NCBI RefSeq assembly: GCF_005061465.1
Contig: NZ_LAUS01000007.1
Location: 124,001 to 188,000, forward strand
Length of the DNA: 64,000 nucleotides
Source: Mycoplasmopsis bovis 8790
Lineage (GTDB): Bacteria > Bacillota_I > Bacilli_A > Mycoplasmatales > Metamycoplasmataceae
Direction: 5' to 3'
Positions 46,342 to 57,209 of this stretch are shown in pieces. The stretch's first letter is position 1. Every line of letters begins with the position of its first letter. The translations under genes and the position numbers were made by a program. The notes under the pieces are model-generated. The model did not search any database, was not told the origin of the DNA, and was given only the letters and a program-made list of their open reading frames with translations.

Positions 46342-46390
46342 ATTTCGGCGTTTGTTCGCTTCATTGAATTTGTTAGCTAAAATGATGTAG

Positions 46391-47143
46391 CTAAGCCTTC
46401 TTTCTGAATTTAAATGTAACTATTGCTATCGTAACAAAAACTATTGATAGCACAAGTGATATGAGTATGAACACTCAAATAGGAGAATCAAATAATAATG
46501 GTAATCCTTGATTCCAGCCATAATTAATTATTGCTACTGGATAACTAAAAGGTAAGCACATCGCAATTATTTTTAATGCACTTGATTTAGTTATAACACT
46601 AATAGGTAAATACATACCCGAAACTCAAGCAGGTGGTAGGTAAAATAGCATTGAAAGAGCATTTGCCATTTTATAATCTCTTGCAATAACTGCAACTATA
46701 ACGCCAATTGAAGAGCAAATAATTGAGAGAAAAATCATTCCTAGAATAATAAAACCAAAATTAATGCTTGCTAATTATAATTTTGAGTGTCAAAACATCA
46801 ATGAAAATATAAAAACTCACAGTGCGCTTAGTCAAATTAATATTGTATAAAATGAAATTATGCTTGCTACAAACACTCAAGGCTTTAAAGGTAAAACTGA
46901 TGTTCTTTTGTATATTACTGTCTCTTTTAGATCACTAAAAGACATTGAAAGTGAAACAATTCCAACAACTGGGCAAGCCGAAGCAATTATGCCGGGGATT
47001 AAGTCATTAACATTAAATGTTGGAATAGCACTTAAAATTAGCAAAAACATTACTGGAAAAACAAAAGCAAAAAATACGTTATGAAATGACTTTTTTCAAT
47101 AATTAAATAATAAAGCATACATTGCTTTAAATTGTCTATGCAT
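46391..47143 (-). pseudogene. ABC-2 type permease, interrupted by a stop codon
   Basis: The frame reads as a 250-residue ABC-2 membrane subunit with six hydrophobic segments: MHRQFKAMYALLFNYWKKSF, FPVMFLLILSAIP, LKPWVFVASIISFYTIL, IICSSIGVIVAVIARDYKMA. It is broken by an in-frame TAA at 46775-46777 (codon 123, context HSKL, stop, LASINFG). No frameshift is needed and both halves are otherwise well kept, so the mutation is recent or the halves may be made separately (ATG in LGMIFLSII). It overlaps its ATPase by 8 bases, which argues for one transporter. Confidence 0.8.
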
Positions 47144-47858
47144 TGTCGCCTTCTTTCTCACTATTTGAGATTTTTTCTAAGTAATAATCTAGTAATGTTT
47201 TGTGATTTTCTAGTATTTTATCTATTTTTGTATCTTCAATAATTAGGCCTTTATCGATGAAAATAATTCTGTCGCATAACTCTTTAATTTCGTTTAAATT
47301 ATGGCTTACTAAGATCAAAGTCATTCCTTTATCTTTTATTTCTTGCTTGAGCAAGTTAATCATTTCTAACTGACTTTCAATGTCTAGCCCTGTGGTGATT
47401 TCATCACCTATATAAATTTCGGGTTTGTTAAATAAAGATACAAATAAATTTACTCTTTGGCGCTGACCCCCTGATAGAGTATTAACTTTTTGCTTATAGA
47501 GCTCTTTAAGCTTGAATTTATCAATCATTTTTTCAAAGTATTCTTTGTCCAAAATGCCTGTGTACAAGGTCTTATAGAAATTTATTAGCTCTTTTACATT
47601 AATAAAATTAGGGTATGCCTGTGATTGGAAATTTATGCCAATTTTATAAGGGATTTTCTTTCTATCAAAAGCATATTCTACTTCCCCTGAACTTTGCTTT
47701 TTAGTATTAGCAATAATTTCACACAAAGTAGACTTTCCGGCGCCATTAGCACCAAATATGGCAACACTAGTGCCTTTTTCAATTTTTAAATTTATTGGCC
47801 CTAATACGACTTTGTTGCCATATTTTTTAGTTACATTTTTAACTTCTATTAAACTCAT
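47136..47858 (-). CDS. ABC transporter ATP-binding protein
   Basis: 240 residues. Walker A GANGAGKSTLC (about residue 36), Q-loop NFQSQAYPN, signature LSGGQRQRVN, Walker B region IYIGDEITTGLD, H-loop VSHNLNE. It is the DrrA/CcmA-like type used with ABC-2 permeases for export of drugs, lipids or polysaccharide. The cognate permease follows with an 8-base overlap but has a nonsense codon. The substrate is unknown. No TGA codons. Confidence 0.92.
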   Translation of the reverse strand: MSLIEVKNVTKKYGNKVVLGPINLKIEKGTSVAIFGANGAGKSTLCEIIANTKKQSSGEVEYAFDRKKIPYKIGINFQSQAYPNFINVKELINFYKTLYTGILDKEYFEKMIDKFKLKELYKQKVNTLSGGQRQRVNLFVSLFNKPEIYIGDEITTGLDIESQLEMINLLKQEIKDKGMTLILVSHNLNEIKELCDRIIFIDKGLIIEDTKIDKILENHKTLLDYYLEKISNSEKEGDNA

Positions 47859-48123
47859 AATATTAACAACCTTTGTCTATATTTATATATTTTAGTACTA
47901 TTAAAAGCCGTTGTAATAATAAACAGCATAATAAAAACAAACATTAGATTTTATTTTTATACAAAATGATTTAATTTGCAATTTATGTAACTAAATAAAC
48001 ATAATTTTAATTTAAGTCTCTTAAAAGATTGTAACTATTTGAAACATAAATTTGTGTGTAATTATTTTCACTTTTTTATTTATAAAAAAGCGCAAATATC
48101 TAGTTATATATAATTTTATTAGT

Positions 48124-50375
48124 ATGAAAAGATTAAATAAATTTATTTTAAGTCCATTATTTTTTGCTCCAGTTTTTTCTGTTTCTGCAGTGTTGCCAAC
48201 AGCAAATAATCAAGTTAAATTAAATAAAGACAGTTCTGAATTGATCAACTGAGATGACTATAAACGTTTAGTTAAAATGTATACTCCATACTACAACAAA
48301 CTGGGAGTATGAGATAGAGAGTGAGTGCCGACAAACTACTCATCCAGCAAATATGATAAAGTAAGAATTATTGAAGTTTATGATTTTGATAGAAGTCATC
48401 TCCTTTCTCAAAACAGTAGCTTTGTTTTTAAAAGGACTAATTCCAAAGAAATATACAGGAAAAGTAATCACGGATATGCCGTTACTTCTATAATAGGAAC
48501 AGATTTTAGTATAAATCCAAATGCTTCAATATACTATGAAGCATCCGATAACTTAATTGAGAGTATTAAAAATTTGTACAATAATTATGGCGTTAGACTT
48601 ATAAACATGAGTCTAGGACCAGCTGATCCTTACTATCAAGTTAAAAAGGCTGTTCAGAATTTAAATGATAGTTACTTTGGTAGTATTGGTAGCAAATATT
48701 ATGATTTTGATGTGAAAATTAAATTTACCATAGAGATATAAAAGAATTGATGCATTCATTCAAAATTTTAGCAAAAGCAATCATTTACTACACATATGAA
48801 AATAATAAGCAAATTTATGGAGCTTCCGGCACACAAAATTTGTATAAAACTATTGGTGAATATGCCCTCCAGAATGGCATAAAAATAATTCAGTCAAGTG
48901 GCAATAATAATGATGAAGTAAATGAACATATGGCAAATAATGAATTTTTAAATAAGCCACAATTTCTAGAAAATGGAAGAATCTCAAAGGATAAAATTTA
49001 CAGAGCTTTTAAATCTTTTTTTAATTTAGTTAAAAACTGACAAAATGATTTATGACCTACTGAAGAAGAAAGAAATTATAATATTAAATTACTATATCTG
49101 ATAAGAGTAATCTTGGATAAAACATTTGATGATGTAAGGTGAATATACGAAAATAAGGATACAAATTGATTAAGAAAATTTGATTTTGATGTTTTTTTAG
49201 ATGCTAATTTCAGAAAAAGTGCGTTATTTGACGCTATAAATGATTGACAGAGTCTTATTTATCACGATGGGATTATTTCAGTTGGGGCTGTTAACTGAAA
49301 AAATATTGCAACCAATTTTAGTTCCTATGCAAAAAGCTATTATGGAAGCTATCCGCTTGTTTCTGCATATGGCGATACACTTAATAATGATAAGGCTGGA
49401 TTATTAAAAAGTTATTTTCACAAGAACAATTATAATGAGATAGAAAAATATATTGAATCATCAAAGAATAATAAAGAATTTATAGACAAGATGTCTTATA
49501 TGATTAATTTCAATGGTACTAGCAAATCTGCGCCGATGATAACCAGAATCATTTCGCGCATACAGAGCAAATTGCAACAAGAATTGTCAATTGAAGATGT
49601 TAAATTAATGTTGGTTAGTTCTGCAACATATTCAAAAACTAAAGCATCTGGATATAATAGCTCTTCATTTAGTGAAATAACATCTGCTCACGAACATTGA
49701 AGAAGAAATCATTCTAAAAATAAGACTGGTTTCGGCATTCCAAAATACTTCAAGATGAAACAAATTTGAGATAGTGGAAATATTAGAAGAGTTAGGCCAC
49801 ATGAGCTTGGCAAAAATTTTATAGATAGTGCTAGTGTATTGCAAATTTATGATAGTAAATCCATAACTGAAAAATGAAAATATTGAACATCAACATTTGT
49901 TTGGAAACATAAGAGATCATTTGCTGAATATTGAAAACTATATGAATTAAACAATAATCCTTATGTTAGTTGGTTCAGAAATAAATGACTGCCACATTTG
50001 TTGAAAGCAATAGAATTCAAAAAATCAAAGGATCCCGACTGAAACTTTGACAATATTCCTATTTATGCAATTGAAAACGATATGTATAAATCTAAAAATA
50101 ATTTTACGAAAAGATGAATTCTTGGCAGTCAAGAACCACGGACAAGCGTACAACATGTTTATTTCTATAAAAAAGATCCAGAGGCTGCTTATTCATATAC
50201 AAACTATTTAAAATATGCAGAGTTAGAAGAATATTTAATACTTTTACTAGATTATCTTGCTTATAAAAACAATATTAAGCTTGATGAAAACAAAGTCAAG
50301 GATCTTTACTACTATCTAACACACCCATCATTAGAAGAGTACAAAAATTATGTGACTGATATTAAACAAAAATAG
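48124..50375 (+). pseudogene. S8 protease paralogue split by a frameshift
   Basis: Homologue of the protease at 33631. The first part (48124-48741) has the signal peptide (MKRLNKFILSPLFFAPVFSV), KVRIIEVYDFDRS, SNHGYAVTSIIGTDF with His, and RLINMSLGP. Translation then ends at TAA. The rest continues in the -1 frame (HSFKILAKAIIYYTYENN, IIQSSGNNND, FNGTSKSAPMITRI with Ser) to TAG at 50375. One base appears lost in the A/T-rich stretch at about 48715-48725. His and Ser thus lie on different frames and no active enzyme is expected unless the frame is restored. Same promoter arrangement (TATAAT 9 bases before ATG). Confidence 0.85.
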
Positions 50376-50398
50376 TGAAAACATCTTAAGGAAAACGT

Positions 50399-51808
50399 AT
50401 GATTAGAAAGTTATACAAATCTATTTTAAAAAATGGTAAAAAAATAGATGTTTATCCCTTTTTAATAGGGTCATCCGTCATTATGTCTAGTGCATTAATT
50501 GTACCATCATGTGAAGTTCATGAACAGACCTCTTTTGAGAGAGAACACAATAAATTTTTTGATTTTAATTTATATGAAGAACGAATAAAAAAGTCATTGA
50601 AATCTACTGATCCAATTTCTTTAATGTGTTCTTCTTTAGAAGCATTTAAAGACAAACCTATATTTTACAAAAAGCTATCAGAAAACTTTCATAGTTTCAT
50701 TAAACTGATAAATAGTTTTTCTTATTTCCCAAATCAAGAATATTCTGACATTGAAAATGAATACATTGCATACTTGGTTTATACAGCCAAAAACTATTCC
50801 ACCTTTTATTCTAAAAGTGTTACAAGAACAAAAATTGTTAAGGAATACGAGCCAAAAACGACTTTAAGCGCTTTAACAACAGGCAATTCTGTTAATTTTA
50901 ATGGCATTAAATATTTAAATGAAATTTCAAAAGGCTTTAACAATAAAAATAAAAATGATATTAAACTAAGCAATTTAAACAACTTATCTCTTAAAATTTC
51001 AAATGACGTTTATAAAAACTTGCTTAAGTTAGAATCACATTATAATCGCTACTTAAAAAATTTTTCGATATTTAATACACTAGTTCCACATTCTGACACA
51101 TCTCATAAATTCACAAATTCGAAAGTTGATGAATATGTAGAAAATTTTGTATTCATTAACAATGTTGCTGATCTTTTGCCAACTATTAATAATCAGTCAA
51201 TAATTAACAACTATCGGAAATTTGGAATTTTTGATGTCAAAAGAGAAACGTTGCTCATAAACTCAAATAAAATAAATGCCTTGACATTTAAATTTAATAA
51301 GTTATATTCTGCTAATGATATTACTGTAACAGCATCTTATAATCGTTCAGAATCTCGCGATTTAATGAACTACATCAAGATAGATTTGTCATACAGGCCT
51401 GATTTAATGAGTTTTAAGGAGTTCATAAATTTTAAAAAGAAAACTAAATTTTCTAAAACAAACTTGCAAAAAGAACAAATTGTTTCTGGATATATAGACT
51501 TAGATAAATTGATTGGAAACTATATTGCTATTGCCCCAGATAAATTCAATGTTTTGGAAATAAATACACAAGGCTTTGGAAGCGAAGTTACTTCATGAAA
51601 AGAAAATGTAGATTCTGGATATTATGGCAATAGAATTAATAGCGATTCTGAGAAAAATATTTATCTAGATTACATTAACTTTTTGAAAATAGATCCTAAC
51701 ACAAACAATACTAACTTGCTTATAACTCCTGATAGTTGAAATTCAAATGAGATTCCTAAAGATGATTGGGAAAAATTATTACCAGTTATAAATGAATCTA
51801 TTTCTTAA
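50399..51808 (+). CDS. Lipoprotein paired with S8 protease, copy 3
   Basis: 469 residues. The signal peptide is ALIVPSCEV-like, with Cys at about residue 39. Blocks shared with the other two copies: KIVKEYEPKTTLSALT, NYRKFGIFDVKRETLLIN, KINALTFKFNKLYS, SYRPDLMSFKEF, LLITPDSW. It is the most divergent copy and begins 24 bases after the protease stop instead of overlapping it. AAGGAAAACGT precedes the ATG. Last Trp codons are TGA (51596, 51736) and one TGG. Confidence 0.84.
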
Positions 51809-51892
51809 ACATAAATAAAAAACATACTAAATATATTAAATACATAAATTTAGAACACAAGATATAAAATTGGCATGAAAATAGACTTTTAA

Positions 51893-51910
51893 AAAGAGCA
51901 TGAGCTCTTT
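51893..51910 (+). terminator. Hairpin after lipoprotein copy 3
   Basis: AAAGAGC-ATGA-GCTCTTT, 84 bases past the stop, weak T tail. Confidence 0.5.
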
Positions 51911-51919
51911 CCATAAATG

Positions 51920-51976
51920 AAAATTCAAGTGCAACACAAATTGAAATAAAATTTAATTGTGAGCACTTGAATTTTT
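51920..51976. terminator. Long bidirectional hairpin
   Basis: AAAATTCAAGTGC pairs with GCACTTGAATTTT; the inner parts ACACAAATT / AATTGTG can extend the stem. It lies between the convergent lipoprotein copy 3 and the BMP gene and could end both. Confidence 0.65.
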
Positions 51977-52118
51977 AATCATGCAACCATAGAAAACTAT
52001 GATTTTTAATGTATTTTGTTAGCTTAATATAAATATTAAACATTAGAGCAATAACTTACAGTATATTACTTTGTGGTAGAGTTTGTAAATTCACAAACTA
52101 TCATGTTATTTTTTATTT

Positions 52119-53938
52119 TTATTTCCTAGTCTCTGCAGCTAATCAGTCGATCACTTTTTGAAACTTATCGCCAATGTTGTTTGTAGGGAGCTGATCTTTT
52201 AATTCTTTCTTAACTGTCTCTTCTTGATTTTTTAATCTTTCTTGAATCTCAGATTTATGACTTTCATAATATGCAATTGCATTTTTTAAAGATCTATTTG
52301 CCAATTCATCACTAATTTCATCTAATAAACCTGATGTTGCAACACCTACATATTTTTCAGTTTCACTGTCGCCATAACCATAAGGTAAAGGGGTTCCATT
52401 TTTCTTACCAATTTCAAATCCTGGCTGAAGAGTTATATTACTTTCTCCTTTAGTATATAAGTCAGCTAAAATGTTGTAAACTGCCTGGCCGATTAATTTC
52501 ATAACTGATGTAAAAATTCGATGGCCTCTTAATTTGTACCTTTGATCTTGATCAACACCAATGATGAATTTTTCTTTATCACCTAACTTCTTAATCTCTT
52601 TAGCTGTGTCAGATGATAATGAACCAGCAACTGGGTATGAAGCAGTAGCTTTGATTACAGAGTTAATAGCTGTAGTAGCTCGTGGTGCTCCTGAGGTAAA
52701 TAAAGTATTTAACTCAATAGTTTCATTTAATGACTTAGTCTTAGTTTCTGGGTGTTCTTTATTTCAGTCAATAATTCCTTGGAATGTACCAGCTATAAAG
52801 TCTGAAACTGCTGGAAAAGGAATACCGCCGAAGGCACCTATTGTGCGTTTTTCAGGTTGGTCTTTATAAACTTGTGAGAAGTAATCTGCAAGCGCACGAC
52901 CAGCTATATAAGCAGCTTGTTTAGTGTCAAATATTACAGGAATTAAGTGTCCTTCGCCTATCTTTTGAGTAAATGCTTTAGATTTATCATCGTTTAATTG
53001 CAAAAGATCAAAATCAACAGTGATAAACACAATGTTATTATCTTTAATCTTCTTAATGTAATTATCATCTAAATCAACAAGTGGAGTTTGGTGTGTGAAT
53101 CCATAAAGAACAATGTACTTAAATCCAGCATCAATGGCTTCCATTAATTGACCTCATCCAGGTTCAAAAGCTTTGTTTCGTAATTCCTTATTTCCAATTG
53201 CTTTTGCACTATCCAGACCTAGCTCATATGAAATTTTATGAACTCCTTCCCATGCTGATTGGTTAAAAGATTCATCATACACTGAGCCTACATCAGCTAT
53301 AAATGCTGTTTTAGGCGCATTTCCAGTATTTAAGCCTGATCTTAATTTAAGATTCTTTTGAGACTTAATATTTGCAAGTGTTGTTATAGTTTTCGTGTTG
53401 CCATCATAAGATATCTTAAAGTGCTTATCATAGTCAATAGATTCTTTTACTTTACCCAAAATGTCTGTTATAACATTTAACTGGTCTCTGACCTTTCAAT
53501 TCAAATCATTTATATTGTTACTGTGTCATCTATTGAAATCTTCACCAAAATGACTATTAAATCCATAATCCTTTTTAGCAATTTCAACCATTAAGGAAGT
53601 AAGATAATCAAGTGTCTTTTCTAATTTTTTAGGCTGATAAATTGATGACATTATTTCATCTAATTCTCTTGTCTTTGGATTATTTCCATGTGTCTTTTTA
53701 AGAATCTGAACGGCATCATGAACATGATTTAATATTTTGAAGTATTCCTTTTCAAGAACCGGAGCAATCAAATTGGATGATTCTTGATTGCCATTTTTAG
53801 GTTCTTCTGCCCTGTCATTTGGATGATTTGTCTTTACATTATCGCTTTTGTTATCACATTTTGCAGCTATTAAAGGAAGAAGTGATATAGATGTAATACC
53901 CCCCCCCCCAAAGCAAAAAAGATCTTTTTGTTTTTCAT
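52119..53938 (-). CDS. BMP-family solute-binding lipoprotein, phase-variable (OFF)
   Basis: Basic membrane protein (Med/PnrA-like) family, related to mycoplasma P48; such proteins bind nucleosides or similar solutes for an ABC importer. Seen: VGSVYDESFNQSAWEGV, VFITVDFD, GHLIPVIFDTKQAAYIAGRA, GAFGGIPFPAVSDFIAGTF, VGVDQDQRYK-like IIGVDQDQRY. About 606 residues when in frame, longer than most because of a 150-residue N-terminal extension. From the ATG at 53938 (MKNKKIFFALGGG) an 11-G run shifts the frame; 9 or 12 G would restore ITSISLLPLIAAKC. The in-frame TTG at 53951 gives a poor signal peptide and overlaps the GGGGG ribosome binding site. Confidence 0.87.
53899..53909 (-). repeat. Poly-G switch tract, 11 G (out of frame)
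   Basis: Eleven G on the coding strand inside the signal-peptide codons of the BMP lipoprotein. Nine or twelve would be in frame. Confidence 0.85.
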
Positions 53939-54160
53939 CTTTTACCCCCAATTTATAAAGTTATTGGTTGAATTATACAAGAAAGAAAATTGCATTTATT
54001 CTTGCCTGTAAATATTTCCACAAGATACAATCACTATTAAACTTTTCCTCTTAGTAATAATCATTGTGATTTTGCATATACTAAAAAACCTGCACTAGAA
54101 TGCAAACTTTTTTTAAAGCTTTAGTCATAATTAAATAATTGATTTGTTGACTAATCAATA

Positions 54161-54936
54161 TTATTTCTCAATAGCCACTTCAAAAATTTCATCTGAAGCT
54201 AATGGCAAGTCTGTTGATCCTTCTAATAGAGAGCCAATTTGAAACTCTAATGTTAGTTTTCCATTTTTTAGTTTTATGTTTATGCCTGAAGCATGATTTG
54301 ATTTAACACCTTTAAAGTCATTTGGATGAACAGTAACAAGATCTAAAATCTTGTTGCTATGAAGTGCAAAAAACATCTTTTCAAAACTATCTGAATATTT
54401 TTCGATAGCTATATAAATATTTCCGCCAATATAGTTTCTGTCTTTGTAAACTTTTATAAATATTCCTTTATTCTTGACAAATTCTTTAAGAATATAAAGG
54501 CTCTTCGGAACTTTCGTTGGCACAAAGCTATTAGGTTTTTGGATTTCTTCAGCAAGTAAACTGGTTAATAATTTAAAAGCTTGTTTTAACTTATATGGCT
54601 GTTTTACAGTAATAGATGCTATTATTTTGTCTATTTTATTTACCTTTTCATTGTCTTTGTGTGACACTTTTAAAAGTTTTAGGAATTTTGAAACTTCTCT
54701 AAAAGTTGAGCATATTTTTCACTAAAAATAGGAGAAATAGAGTTTTCGCTATCTTTAGTGTCTTTATCTTCCTTATTTTTATTAGTGTCTTCAGAAACTA
54801 GAATTTTAAACTTTGCAGTGTTGCTTGTTTCATTTATTTCATCTTTACTACCACATTTTGCAGATAAAACTGAAAATGAACTTAGTGCACTAATTGTGCT
54901 ACTGAATGTAAAAATTATTCTTTTATCTTCATACAT
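54161..54936 (-). pseudogene. Lipoprotein broken by a one-base deletion
   Basis: Paralogue of the gene at 55374; it ends STDLPLASDEIFEVAIEK. The N-terminus MYEDKRIIFTFSSTISALSS then FSVLSAKC is a normal lipoprotein signal without a G run. After KFQ the frame stops (NS). Adding one A to the A4 run near 54690 gives FQKFLKLLK and joins SHKDNEKVNKIDKIIASI, as in the paralogue's RFQKALDSL. The shift could be fixed decay or slippage in a short A run. TVHPNDFKGVKSNHASG and the C-terminus are conserved. Confidence 0.78.
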
Positions 54937-55373
54937 AGTCCTTACTTTTGAATGACTATAATATATAGAAAAACAGAATATTGATAATGCATTTTTACCA
55001 ATATTGCTGATTTATAGGAGAATTAGTTTCATATACATAATATTAAATAAGTATATAAAATAGTTCAATGTTTTTTTAATACTTGCAGTATTTTTATTTC
55101 ATAGTGCTGAAACTATAGGTTTATATAATAAAATTCGCTTACAAAATTTCAAAATTTTATAAGTCATAAATTATCAAAGTAACTATCACCTTATTTAGTG
55201 TTAGTGAGCAATATTACTTTTAGCTCCTTAATATGTAAAAAATGTTTTTCACAACCATAATTATGTTGTTAATTAGAATTATGTTGCTTTTATGAAAAAC
55301 TTTTTTGATTTGGATATAAGATACTATCAGAGTAAACAAAAAACCACAAGCTGTGGTCTTTTTGACTAATTAT
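54937..55373. other. Gap between lipoprotein genes
   Basis: 436 bases. No gene found. It holds the upstream region of the 54936 gene (TATAAT-like boxes, 54955-54965) and the terminator of the 56145 gene at 55335-55362. A diverged partial match to the 11-base word (CTGATTTATAG) lies near 55008. Confidence 0.45.
55335..55362 (-). terminator. Terminator of the lipoprotein at 55374
   Basis: Minus strand: ACCACA-GCT-TGTGGT followed by T6. Confidence 0.8.
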
Positions 55374-56145
55374 TTATTTTTCTAATGCAACTTCAAAAAT
55401 TTCATCTGAAACTAATGGCAAGTCAGTTGAATCTTCTAACATTGAACCAATTTGGAATTCTAAGAATAATTTTCCTTCTTTTAGCTTAACATTAGTTCCG
55501 CTAGCATGCTTTGATTTAACATTTTTGTGTTCATTTGGATGAACAGTTACTAAGTCTAAAAGTTTATTGTTGTTAAGCGCTATAAATAGTTTTGCAAAGT
55601 TGTCTGAATACTCTGCTGCTTTGTAAACATTTCCACCAATATGCTTTTTATTATTTGAAGCATAAGCTTTTACATAAATTCTTTTATTAGCAATAAAACC
55701 TCTTAGAAGTTTGTGATAATCCCTGTTTGTTGTCGGCTTAAAGCTTCCTTCTTTTTTAATTTCCTCAGCAAAAAGCTTAATCAGTTTTTTAAAGGCTTCT
55801 TCTAATTTTTCAGGTTGCTCGCCTTGAATTGATGAAATAATGCTACTAATTTCTTTTACACTAGCATTATCAAAATCTTTAAGAGAATCTAATGCCTTTT
55901 GGAATCTACCAAAAATTACTGCATATTTTTCTTTAAATATTGGGGAAGCGATTTTTTGCGAATTTTCTCCAGTTTTCTTAGTTTCATCTTTATCTGAATT
56001 AGTTATTTTTTCAGTCGCTTCTTTGGCCTTTGGTTTATCGTCTTTAGTAGTTTCTTCGTCGCCGCATTTAGCAGCAATTATTGGAAGAAGAGCTATAGAA
56101 CTAATACCCCCCCCCCAAAGCAAAAAAGATCTTTTTGTTTTTCAT
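55374..56145 (-). CDS. Phase-variable lipoprotein (OFF), paralogue of 54161-54936
   Basis: About 256 residues when in frame. From the ATG at 56145 (MKNKKIFFALGGG) a 10-G run leads to TAT TAG, a stop after 14 codons. With 9 or 12 G it reads ISSIALLPIIAAKC and a Lys/Glu/Thr-rich linker (DEETTKDDKPKAKEATEK), then the domain shared with its neighbour (VTVHPNEHKNVKSKHASGT, KLFLEFQIGSMLEDSTDLP). The first 45 bases nearly equal those of the unrelated BMP gene at 53938. Function unknown. Confidence 0.83.
56107..56116 (-). repeat. Poly-G switch tract, 10 G (out of frame)
   Basis: Ten G on the coding strand in the signal-peptide codons. A stop codon follows two codons later in the current frame. Confidence 0.85.
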
Positions 56146-56264
56146 AATTAACTTTGTTTCCTGTTCTAATGTTCAAAAATAACTGAAAATACTATATTAC
56201 AAATTCTTATAAATTTGCCAAATTAACCTTAAAAACAGGTTAAAAATGAAAATAACCATATTGG

Positions 56265-57031
56265 TTATTTCTTATTTAGCTTTTTGACAAAATCATTAAC
56301 TTCAGATCTTATGTCTCCATAACTCTTGTTTAGTTTATATAAATGATCGCGTGTTTCAGAATCTTTAAACCTTTCTTGTAACGAATCTTTACCATTTGGA
56401 TTTAGTGTTACTGACTGAATTATTTGGTCAATAATTTTTCATAGTTCAAAGTGTTTTTGATATTTTCTAAGTAGTTCTTGATCCTTTGATTTTGAAACTG
56501 CAGTAATAAATTTTTTTAATTCATTTCAAAAAGTATATGTTTCCGTTAAGTACTTTTTGAATTCAGGATTAAACGATGAGAATGAGACCTTATTTGTTTC
56601 ATTTGTAATTCTTGATGGTGCGTCAGTTTGATTATTTTTATCATGTTTTTTAAAATTAGGAGAATTAGGGTCAAATTTATAAATGTCACGACCTCATTTT
56701 TCATAAAGATATATCGAAGCTTCTAACTCTTTTGATATTTTTGTATCTTTCATATCTTTGTTTGAGTCATTGCTTGCTGTATTGCTGTTGCTATTTTCTG
56801 CTGTTTCTGACTTTGCACCACTTTCATTCATAGAAGCGGATGCAGATGTTGAATCTTTGTTGTTATCTACATTGTTATTGTTACTGTCATCATTTGGTAA
56901 ATCATCAATGTTATTTTTAGGTTGTTCATTTTTTGTTTTATTGTTACATGAAGCTGCCACAATTGGTAGCGCTAGGGAAGTTATAATTCCCCCCCCATCG
57001 CAGTTAAAAATTTCTTATTTACTTTGTTCAT
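56265..57031 (-). CDS. Phase-variable lipoprotein (OFF), Ser/Asn-rich
   Basis: About 255 residues when in frame. From the ATG at 57031 (MNKVNKKFLTAMGG) an 8-G run leads to a stop (GAA TTA TAA). One more G gives IITSLALPIVAASC, a normal lipobox. The mature start is a 75-residue low-complexity linker of Asn, Asp, Ser and Thr (NNNNVDNNKDSTSASASM). The C-terminal domain has FNPEFKKYLTETYTFWNELK and YKLNKSYGDIRSEVNDFVKK; no family recognised. It uses a different 5' sequence from the 53938/56145 genes but the tract is at the same place. Confidence 0.8.
56989..56996 (-). repeat. Poly-G switch tract, 8 G (out of frame)
   Basis: Eight G on the coding strand; nine would be in frame. Confidence 0.82.
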
Positions 57032-57175
57032 AGTGCGACTAATATATCATAAAAAATGTCTAATGTTTCAAATCGTACATTTAACAATATGTTAAAAGCG
57101 CTTTCAAGCAGTATTTCTGTAATTATGTTTTTAGAGTTTATAAAAAGTAAAATTTTAAAATTTGCAAAAAATTAT

Positions 57176-57203
57176 TTGGCATATCAGTTTTTTGGTCTAT
57201 AAT
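57176..57203 (+). promoter_or_regulatory. Strong promoter of a probable small RNA
   Basis: TTGGCA (57176-57181), 16-base spacer, TATAAT (57198-57203). The best -35/-10 pair in the window, yet no open frame follows. Confidence 0.7.
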
Positions 57204-57209
57204 AAATTT

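Noticed and set aside
53526-53951. TTG start at 53951 that makes the BMP gene in frame with 11 G
   Set aside because: It overlaps the GGGGG ribosome binding site and gives a polar N-terminus instead of a signal peptide. The shared MKNKKIFFAL start in the 56145 gene supports the ATG at 53938.
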